Positions 40,384-46,141 of a stretch of 46,141 nucleotides of DNA are shown here, piece after piece. Location of the stretch: the NCBI RefSeq assembly GCF_001280595.1, contig NZ_LITU01000068.1, positions 172,066 to 218,206 on the forward strand, in the 5' to 3' direction. How positions within the stretch are numbered: the stretch's first letter is position 1; every line of letters starts with the position of its first letter. Made by a program: the position numbers and the translations under genes. Source of the DNA: Paenibacillus xylanivorans (lineage in GTDB: Bacteria > Bacillota > Bacilli > Paenibacillales > Paenibacillaceae). The notes beneath the pieces are model-generated. The model was not told where the DNA came from, did no database searches, and saw only the letters and a list, made by a program, of their open reading frames with translations.

Positions 40384-41862
40384 TTATAGCTCGATAATTC
40401 TCGTTGCAATATTTGCGCAAAATTCACTGTCATGCTCTACAAACAGAAGGGTCGGGGAATATTCCAACAGCAACTCTTCAATTTGCATGCGAGAAATGAC
40501 ATCTACAAAATTGAGGGGTTCATCCCAAACGTGCAAATGAGCTTTCTCACTAAGACTTTTGGCAATCAGCACTTTCTTTTTTTGGCCTGCACTATACGTC
40601 GAGATATCCTTCTCCAACTGCAATCTGGAAAAATCCAGCTTTCTTAATATCGATTTAAACAGGCTTTCATCAATACTCTGAGCGGCCGCATAGTCAGATA
40701 AATGGCCTCCAAGATCAGACGTGTCCTGTGACACATACGAGATTTTAAGCTGGTGATCCTTTCGAAAAAGACCTGTATAAGGGATATTTTCACCACAGAT
40801 CAATTTAAGGATACTTGATTTTCCAGATCCATTTTTACCATAAAGCGCGATACGATCCCCTTTTTCAACTGAGAAACCCACTTCCTTACAAACTACATTC
40901 GTATCATATGCAATCGATACATGTTCCAATTCGACGAGTTCCTTCTTGTGATAATCCAGTTGATGAATCTGAAGGCGTTCTGCATTTTCAATATTTTTGA
41001 GCAGTTTGGACTTTTCTTGGATGGCGGATTGCTGCCTCTGCTCGATATTTTTGGAACGTTTCATCATTTTGGCAGCCTTGTGTCCAATATAGCCTTTATC
41101 CACCTTTGAACCGGAATTTCTCGTGCCATTTTTGGTTCTTTCGACTTCATGCGACCATCCACCCGTCCGTTTGGCGGAGTCGGATAAACGCTTGATGTCC
41201 TTTATTAATTTCTCATTACTGGCAAGCTCAAACTGATCTTGTCTCTGTTTATTTTCCCACCATGCGGAAAAATTCCCTTTCTGAATCTCGATGTTATTTT
41301 TATTGATGGACAGGATATGATCCACGCTGTTATCCAGAAAGGCTCGATCGTGGGATACCAAGATAAATCCACTTTTGCTGCGCAGATAATTACTGACGAG
41401 TTCTCTCGCATGAATGTCGAGATGATTGGTAGGTTCATCAATGAGCAAAAATCGATTATCCTTCAGGAACAAGGCCGCCAGCATCACCTTCGTTTGCTCT
41501 CCGTTTGATAAGGAGTCGAAAGGTCGATACAGAATATCTTCCGACACTTTTAACAGGTTAAGCTCACGCACAAGCTGCCAGTGCAGATACTCAGGATAGA
41601 TCTCTTCAATGACATCGAGGGTCATAGCTCCTTTGTTCTCAACCTGAAACGGAAAGTACTCAAAGCTGACATTTGCAGAAATAGTTCCGCTGTATTCATA
41701 TTTACCGAGCAACAGATTGAGGAATGTCGTTTTGCCTCTTCCGTTCCTTCCGGTAAAGCCTAATTTCCAATCGGAGTCCAACTGAAAACTTACATTTTCA
41801 AATATATTATCGTAACTGCCATCATAGGCAAAGGTTAGGTTCGTAACGTTGATTAAAGACAT
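40384..41862 (-). CDS. ABC-F ATPase, Lsa-like ribosomal protection protein
   Basis: 492 residues from ATG 41862 (the ATG three codons earlier abuts AAGG). Two ABC domains without membrane segments: Walker A GRNGRGKTT and GKNGSGKSS, signatures LSNGEQTKVMLA and YSAGQKKKVLIAKS, Walker B LLIDEPTNHLD and VWDEPLNFVD. The linker with AKRTGGWSHEVERTKNG...GYIGHKAAKMMKRSKNI closely recalls Lsa(A)/Lsa(C), which displace lincosamides, pleuromutilins and streptogramin A from the ribosome. Resistance here is inferred, not shown. It is a single gene between two terminators. Confidence 0.92.
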   Translation of the reverse strand: MSLINVTNLTFAYDGSYDNIFENVSFQLDSDWKLGFTGRNGRGKTTFLNLLLGKYEYSGTISANVSFEYFPFQVENKGAMTLDVIEEIYPEYLHWQLVRELNLLKVSEDILYRPFDSLSNGEQTKVMLAALFLKDNRFLLIDEPTNHLDIHARELVSNYLRSKSGFILVSHDRAFLDNSVDHILSINKNNIEIQKGNFSAWWENKQRQDQFELASNEKLIKDIKRLSDSAKRTGGWSHEVERTKNGTRNSGSKVDKGYIGHKAAKMMKRSKNIEQRQQSAIQEKSKLLKNIENAERLQIHQLDYHKKELVELEHVSIAYDTNVVCKEVGFSVEKGDRIALYGKNGSGKSSILKLICGENIPYTGLFRKDHQLKISYVSQDTSDLGGHLSDYAAAQSIDESLFKSILRKLDFSRLQLEKDISTYSAGQKKKVLIAKSLSEKAHLHVWDEPLNFVDVISRMQIEELLLEYSPTLLFVEHDSEFCANIATRIIEL

Positions 41863-42022
41863 AAGGATCATCCTTTTTATGTGAAATATAAAAGTTAACC
41901 GGACGGAGTATTCACCACGACATGGTCCCTCACTTTATATTTGAACATAATCAGAATTTCAATCCGCTCTTGAATAAATGACACAATTCCCCGTGTCAGA
42001 GTTATTAAGATATCCTCAAATG

Positions 42023-42066
42023 AAAAAACGCAAAAAAGCCCCTACTCACCGGTGCTTTTTTGCGTT
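42023..42066 (-). terminator. Strong terminator after the 42-residue gene
   Basis: AACGCAAAAAAGC and GCTTTTTTGCGTT form a perfect 13-bp stem around 14 bases, with six Ts after it on the minus strand. 45 bases past the small gene's stop. It could alternatively attenuate the ABC-F gene 160 bases further on. Confidence 0.85.
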
Positions 42067-42110
42067 ACATCAACCTGACTATACGATAATGAAACCTGGC
42101 GTCCTAGAAC

Positions 42111-42239
42111 TTAACGCCAAGATGATCTATGCATAGGAGGATAAAGTGCCGGATTCTGATTAGTTATATTGTGAACCATGCCAATATTCATGTTCGCTGA
42201 CAGGTTCACATAAACATCTACAACCTCTAACTCAGTCAT
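42111..42239 (-). CDS. Unannotated 42-residue protein
   Basis: ATG at 42239 is preceded by GGGGGGATAGAGTG (purine-rich site about 8 bases upstream). The product starts MTELEVVDVYVNLSANMN and ends PPMHRSSWR; it is mildly acidic at the N terminus, with no transmembrane segment or signal peptide. It has a candidate promoter upstream and a strong terminator behind it, which is much better support than for a random small frame. Family not recognised; the short beta-prone VxVYVNL stretch faintly recalls small spore or germination proteins, but this is only an impression. Confidence 0.65.
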   Translation of the reverse strand: MTELEVVDVYVNLSANMNIGMVHNITNQNPALYPPMHRSSWR

Positions 42240-42282
42240 CACTCTATCCCCCCTTTAAAGGCTCAACAATTTAATACCAGAA

Positions 42283-42311
42283 ACTTAACATGGAATACAG
42301 CCATGGGTCAA
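42283..42311 (-). promoter_or_regulatory. Candidate promoter of the 42-residue gene
   Basis: TTGACC (42311-42306), 17 bases, TTAAGT (42288-42283) on the minus strand, 43 bases before the ATG. The -10 is weak. Confidence 0.45.
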
Positions 42312-42398
42312 GACGAGATATCAAGTCAAACCCTTTTTAAAATTGCCCTTATCAGACCCACATGGATTTATAGTCATCCTGCGCTGAAATCAATTCCA

Positions 42399-44102
42399 TT
42401 ATTGAACGGCTGCATACAGCGGTTTGTACACCGGATGCCACATAGCAGCCTTGACAGCCTCTTCCACGTCTATAAGTTCCACACGTGCGACACCATCTTC
42501 CACTGCCGCTTTGGCGACCGCGACTGCCACTTTGTACGAAACAGCTTGCAGCTCTTTTATTCTTGGCAGAAGTGGGGCACCTGGTGCCGAGCAATCTACC
42601 GAATTAGCTACGGCCTCTGCTGCAGCGGTGAACATGTTTTTGGTGAATTTCGATGCTTTTGCAACGATAGCGCCCAGACCCAAACCAGGGAAAACAAAAG
42701 CGTTATTGGATTGACCAATTTCATATAAAGTGTCATTAAACTTGACAGATTCAAATGGACTACCTGTTGCAATCAGCGCTTTGCCATCCGTCCATTCAAT
42801 CAGACTTCTTGGTGCAGCTTCGGCAAGGGATGTCGGGTTGGACATCGGCATAATGATTGGACGTTCCACATGCTTCGCCATTTCTTTAATAACTTGTTCA
42901 TTAAAGGCACCTGTCACACCGGAAGTCCCAATCAGGATCGTTGGTTTAATCTGTTTCACAGCTTCCAGTAAACTAACCTGCCCCTGCTCATTTAATGCCC
43001 AATCCTTCATTTCCGCAGCTTCACGTACATATGGTTTCTGGAATTCGAATAGACCCTCCGTCTCATCTGTAAGAATTCCGCGGTAATCGAAGGCCCAGAA
43101 CCGGCTTTCTGCTTCCTTCTGCTCAAGCCCTTCTTCCATCATGGCATCACGAATCTGATCGGCGTTGCCAATGCCAGCGGCCCCTGGCCCAAATACAAGA
43201 ACACGATGCTCACGAAGAGGTACACCCGTCACTTGAACTCCAGACATGATAGCCGCAAGCGTGACAGCGCCCGTTCCCTGTATATCATCATTAAATGTAA
43301 GGAGTTCTTCCCCGTATTTCCGAATAATATTTCTGGCATTCACGCTGCCCAGGTCTTCCCAGTGAAGCAGAATATCTGGGAACCACTTTGTTGTTTCTTT
43401 TACAAATGCCTCGATAAATTGATCATATTTTTCCCCACGAATACGTTCATGGCGGTTGCCCACATACAATGGATCATTCAGCAATTTGGGATTATTGGTT
43501 CCAACGTCCAGCACAACAGGCAATACACGGCTTGGGTCAACGCCTACGGCTGCTGTGTATACAGCCAGTTTACCGATAGCAATATTGATGCCGCCAACAC
43601 CCCAGTCTCCAATCCCGAGGATGCTCTCCGAGTCCGTCACAACGATCAAATCCACATCTCCAGCATGCAAGCCACTATTGCGGAAGGCTTCTTCCAGCCC
43701 ATCCACATCATTAATGGATAGATATACACCACCTGGTCTGTGATACTGATTGCTATACTCCTGAATGGCTTGTCCAACCGTAGGTGTATACACAATCGGC
43801 AGCATTTCACTAAGATGCTCCTTCATTAATCGATAGAATAGCACAATATTTCGGTTGAACAGATCACTAAGCATGATGCTCTTGCGCAAATTATCCGATT
43901 CATTTTGCAATTGCTGATATACGCGACTTACTTGTTCTTCAATATTTAAAACCATTGGTGGCAAGATGCCATTCAGGTTAAGCTCTTTTCTCTCTTCTTC
44001 GTTAAAGGCAGTGCCCTTGTTCAACATCGGATTGGACAGAACATCCTTGCCTTTCAAAGAGGTTTTTAAGTTTCCATTGGAATCTACAAAAAATGAGTTC
44101 AT
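42399..44102 (-). CDS. NAD-dependent malic enzyme (oxaloacetate-decarboxylating), SfcA/MaeA type
   Basis: 567 residues, the length of the large SfcA/MalS-type malic enzymes. Malate-site motif [13 protein letters not shown], catalytic Lys/Asp region [28 protein letters not shown], metal site [15 protein letters not shown] and [15 protein letters not shown], and NAD motif [17 protein letters not shown]. It converts malate to pyruvate and CO2 with NAD. B. subtilis has several paralogues (maeA, malS, mleA), so no symbol is given. A consensus promoter and a palindrome lie upstream; no malate transporter or MalK/R pair is nearby. Confidence 0.95.
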   Translation of the reverse strand: MNSFFVDSNGNLKTSLKGKDVLSNPMLNKGTAFNEEERKELNLNGILPPMVLNIEEQVSRVYQQLQNESDNLRKSIMLSDLFNRNIVLFYRLMKEHLSEMLPIVYTPTVGQAIQEYSNQYHRPGGVYLSINDVDGLEEAFRNSGLHAGDVDLIVVTDSESILGIGDWGVGGINIAIGKLAVYTAAVGVDPSRVLPVVLDVGTNNPKLLNDPLYVGNRHERIRGEKYDQFIEAFVKETTKWFPDILLHWEDLGSVNARNIIRKYGEELLTFNDDIQGTGAVTLAAIMSGVQVTGVPLREHRVLVFGPGAAGIGNADQIRDAMMEEGLEQKEAESRFWAFDYRGILTDETEGLFEFQKPYVREAAEMKDWALNEQGQVSLLEAVKQIKPTILIGTSGVTGAFNEQVIKEMAKHVERPIIMPMSNPTSLAEAAPRSLIEWTDGKALIATGSPFESVKFNDTLYEIGQSNNAFVFPGLGLGAIVAKASKFTKNMFTAAAEAVANSVDCSAPGAPLLPRIKELQAVSYKVAVAVAKAAVEDGVARVELIDVEEAVKAAMWHPVYKPLYAAVQ

Positions 44103-44199
44103 TTACTGATTGCCTTCTTTCATGACGTCTCTTTGTTGTCTATTCAGTTTCTTTTTAACACTTGGTAACTTTTAGTTAGTCACAGATCTTCCGATGACC

Positions 44200-44228
44200 A
44201 TTATAAAATATTTTCTATGGCATGTAAA
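44200..44228 (-). promoter_or_regulatory. Sigma-A promoter of the malic enzyme gene
   Basis: TTTACA (44228-44223), 17 bases, TATAAT (44205-44200) on the minus strand, about 98 bases before the ATG, giving a long 5' leader. Confidence 0.8.
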
Positions 44229-44233
44229 CGAAC

Positions 44234-44250
44234 TCATGAAACTTTCATGA
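44234..44250. promoter_or_regulatory. Palindrome TCATGAAA-C-TTTCATGA upstream of the malic enzyme promoter
   Basis: Perfect 8-bp arms with a single central base, five bases upstream of the -35. A position suited to an activator, or to a repressor that also touches the -35. The rest of the 325-base gap 44103-44427 holds only the leader and the acetyltransferase terminator. Confidence 0.55.
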
Positions 44251-44338
44251 ATGAAATTAAATTTCTGCTTGATAAATAAAATTTATCACTTTGCGTTTTT
44301 TCAACAAATTCATTTTATGAATACTTTTCCGCAGAATA

Positions 44339-44362
44339 CAAAAAAACCACGAAATTTCGTGG
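44339..44362 (-). terminator. Terminator of the MerR/acetyltransferase operon
   Basis: CCACGAAATTTCGTGG palindrome followed on the minus strand by TTTTTTTG; 65 bases past the acetyltransferase stop. Confidence 0.8.
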
Positions 44363-44427
44363 CTTTACCTACTTTTCTCTATGGCCTTAAGTATTGCTCC
44401 TGCTTTTGGTATGAGAGCTCTTTGTAC

Positions 44428-44964
44428 TCAGTACAAATAACCTAAAAAATCAAGTTCCCCTTCATTCCATGGCATTGCTCCAACTTCTCGAATCATTAAC
44501 CCATCGACCTTCTGAATTCCAACTCCAATTGAAGTTAAGGTTTCATGGTCAATTTTCAACCATTTACAGGTGTTTGTTACCGGTTTAAATCCATTTTTGC
44601 TATATAAGTCCTTATGATCAGCAAATAAAAGTACAAAATCAATATGCTCTTTGGACAGCTTGTCCACTTCTGCTAGCAACAAGGAACCGATTCCTTGAGA
44701 GCGATGTGAAATGGAGACACACAGATCAATGATCCCCAGCACTCTTATTGCTTTTCCATTTAGATTCATCATTCTGTAATCTAGTCCCACATGTCCAATC
44801 AGTTGATTATCTGGGTCGAATGCTAATATTCTGCAATGTGGAATTTGCTTGAAAAACAATCGGTCTTTCGGATACACTTCTGGAAAACTGGCAATAAGCA
44901 ATTCCTGAAGAAGCGTTGACGATTCTTCGTTCAAATCCATATCATAAGCTTTAATTAATTTCAA
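44428..44964 (-). CDS. GNAT N-acetyltransferase, TTG start
   Basis: 178 residues. Acetyl-CoA motif RSQGIGSLLLAEV at about 87-99 (Q/RxxGxG), preceded by IIDLCVSISH and followed by DFVLLFADHKDLYSKNGF, the usual beta5 region. TTG start with AGGGGGAT seven bases upstream. 35 bases downstream of the MerR-type gene, so probably co-transcribed with it and perhaps controlled by the same drug-responsive regulator. Substrate unknown; an aminoglycoside-type role is possible but not supported by a specific motif. Confidence 0.88.
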   Translation of the reverse strand: MKLIKAYDMDLNEESSTLLQELLIASFPEVYPKDRLFFKQIPHCRILAFDPDNQLIGHVGLDYRMMNLNGKAIRVLGIIDLCVSISHRSQGIGSLLLAEVDKLSKEHIDFVLLFADHKDLYSKNGFKPVTNTCKWLKIDHETLTSIGVGIQKVDGLMIREVGAMPWNEGELDFLGYLY

Positions 44965-44999
44965 AAAATATCCCCCTAGATTAAATCGATTTCTGTTCT

Positions 45000-45836
45000 T
45001 TATTTCGTCTCTGCAACCTTACACACTTCTACGTATATCTTGATGATATACTCATCCGGATTATTTTCCGCAAAATAACTGAGCAGATCCATGGCATACA
45101 CGTTTCCACAGATCTCAAATCCCTCACGTTCTATATACTCTTTGATGATTAGATACGTTTTGGGCATGCTTTCATATGATCCTCGATGATTCATGACAGC
45201 ATACAATCCTTTGGGCTTGACTAGCATCGCTTCGCCAGGAATCGGTGCTTTTATTTGGTTGCAAAAGTAGTCCGGATAGAAGTGTCCCGTCTCAAAACTC
45301 TCCTGACAAACTACAGTCCATACCGGAAACTCATATTCGATCATTCGCTCTTCGCAATGGTTTCGATATTCGACAAACTTGCGGGAAAACTCCTTGTCTC
45401 CATCCCCCCGTTCCAGTTGAACGGCAATAAAATATTCTTTCTCGCATTCTTCAAAAGCCAGACCTTCATATGAAGTACTCATAGCTTGTCGTGTCATGAC
45501 AATGGCACCATTCAAGAGCTTTTGCATACGTTTGATTCGGAGTTGTTCTAGCTCCAGTTCCTTCATTTTCTGTTCAAACAGCTCGATTAATAAAGGCGTA
45601 TTTTGATTTTGAATAAAAGACTTAATTTCCTCGAGAGAGCTTCCCGCCTTCTTCAGCACATGGATTACATCAAGTACATAGGTTTGCTGAATACCGTAAT
45701 AACGGTAACCGTTGGAATTCGTAAACTCCGGCTTTAACAGTCCAATCTCATCATAATGAAATAGAGTATGTTTAGTGACTCCGCAGATTTTTGCAAATTC
45801 ACTGGTAGTAAATTGTTGTGTATGGTTTCCCGACAT
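45000..45836 (-). CDS. MerR-family regulator with GyrI-like ligand domain, BmrR-like
   Basis: 278 residues. N-terminal winged helix [39 protein letters not shown], dimerisation helix at about 80-120 ([27 protein letters not shown]), then a GyrI/BmrR-type effector domain ([42 protein letters not shown]) that binds hydrophobic drugs in relatives. Divergent from a QacA-like MFS pump across a MerR-type promoter with a 19-bp spacer. Predicted to activate the pump by DNA distortion when a drug binds. GGAGG lies before the ATG. Confidence 0.94.
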   Translation of the reverse strand: MSGNHTQQFTTSEFAKICGVTKHTLFHYDEIGLLKPEFTNSNGYRYYGIQQTYVLDVIHVLKKAGSSLEEIKSFIQNQNTPLLIELFEQKMKELELEQLRIKRMQKLLNGAIVMTRQAMSTSYEGLAFEECEKEYFIAVQLERGDGDKEFSRKFVEYRNHCEERMIEYEFPVWTVVCQESFETGHFYPDYFCNQIKAPIPGEAMLVKPKGLYAVMNHRGSYESMPKTYLIIKEYIEREGFEICGNVYAMDLLSYFAENNPDEYIIKIYVEVCKVAETK

Positions 45837-45876
45837 TGTACATGCCTCCGCTAGAATCTATGGTTCAAAAGTAAAT

Positions 45877-45907
45877 TTGACTATAGGGTTACCCTATAGT
45901 TTATGGT
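45877..45907 (+). promoter_or_regulatory. MerR-type promoter/operator of the MFS pump
   Basis: TTGACT (45877-45882), a 19-base spacer, TATGGT (45902-45907). The spacer is filled by the perfect palindrome ACTATAGGG-TTA-CCCTATAGT (45880-45900). The over-long spacer and central palindrome are the hallmark of MerR-regulated promoters. Confidence 0.92.
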
Positions 45908-45948
45908 TTGAAAATGCAAGTTATCTATATATATTGTTGGAGGGAAAC

Positions 45949-46141
45949 ATGTCAAAGTTAAAACGTTGGATGATTCTTGTTATTGTATCAAGTGCACTAT
46001 TACTAATTGTGATGGACATGACCATCCTATACACCGCTTTACCTAGCTTAACCCATGATTTAGGTGCGTCAGCCTCAGAAAAATTATGGATTCTGAACGG
46101 TTACTCCCTCGTCATGGCGGGGCTTCTGCCTGCAATGGGAA
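45949..46141 (+). CDS. MFS drug transporter, QacA/SmvA-like, N-terminal part
   Basis: The first 64 residues; the gene continues past the right edge. Helix 1 SSALLLIVMDMTILYTALPSLTHDLGAS holds the DHA2 motif (LD.TI...ALP.l), and WILNGYSLVMAGLLPAMG starts helix 2, as in QacA, LfrA and SmvA pumps for quaternary ammonium compounds and dyes. ATG preceded by TTGGAGGG. It is the target of the MerR-type promoter at 45877-45907. Confidence 0.9.
   Translation, partial: MSKLKRWMILVIVSSALLLIVMDMTILYTALPSLTHDLGASASEKLWILNGYSLVMAGLLPAMG

Noticed and set aside
1..46141. CRISPR array, prophage, insertion sequence, tRNA or rRNA
   Set aside because: No regularly spaced repeats, no transposase, integrase or structural phage motifs, and no tRNA-like cloverleaf or rRNA sequence were noticed on reading both strands.

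Overview
The window looks like chromosome of a Paenibacillus-type Firmicute. This rests on moderate GC, purine-rich ribosome binding sites with many TTG and GTG starts, a CcpA-type cre site, an LplABC-like sugar importer without its own ATPase, GH43/GH2 enzymes, BmrR/QacA-like and TetR/MFS drug modules and an Lsa-like ABC-F protein. No rRNA, tRNA, CRISPR array, phage or transposase gene was seen. Most genes lie on the minus strand.

Layout. (1) 1-11.2 kb: a cell-envelope signalling block. It holds the 5' part of a serine hydrolase, three membrane-anchored alpha/beta hydrolases (two of them a tandem duplication), two OmpR-type response regulator/histidine kinase pairs, a uracil-DNA-glycosylase-like protein and a DrrAB-like ABC exporter. 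A 17-bp direct-repeat element (11-bp period) precedes both duplicated hydrolases and the exporter, and suggests one regulon. (2) 11.2-21.5 kb: a plant-glycan (probably arabinose-containing) utilisation locus with two GH43 enzymes, a GH2 enzyme, a lipoprotein plus two permeases, and an ArsR-like/AraC regulator pair. Its main promoter carries a perfect cre site and a 13-2-13 palindrome. (3) 21.6-28.9 kb: stress and efflux genes: small membrane protein, NAD(P)-binding protein with ArsR regulator, cytochrome P450, a membrane protein that looks like a degenerate cation-diffusion facilitator, TetR with a DHA2 MFS pump, and a second TetR. (4) 29-33 kb: acetyltransferase, a TPP-riboswitch-controlled TenA, a YurR-like FAD oxidoreductase coupled to a small coiled-coil protein, and an AraC regulator.

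(5) 33-39.3 kb: six collinear minus-strand genes (GT2 glycosyltransferase, class III PLP aminotransferase, zinc MDR dehydrogenase, MFS transporter, DUF1349 protein, YhcW-like HAD phosphatase). They could form a small pathway that oxidises, aminates and glycosylates a polyol or sugar and exports or imports the product. This is the best candidate here for an undescribed system. (6) 39.6-46.1 kb: TetR regulator, Lsa-like ABC-F ribosome protection protein, an unannotated 42-aa gene with its own promoter and terminator, NAD-malic enzyme, acetyltransferase and BmrR-like MerR regulator, facing a QacA/SmvA-like MFS pump (cut by the window end) across a textbook 19-bp-spacer MerR promoter.

All functions come from reading motifs and recalling families. 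No database search was run, and start sites were chosen by ribosome binding site inspection.
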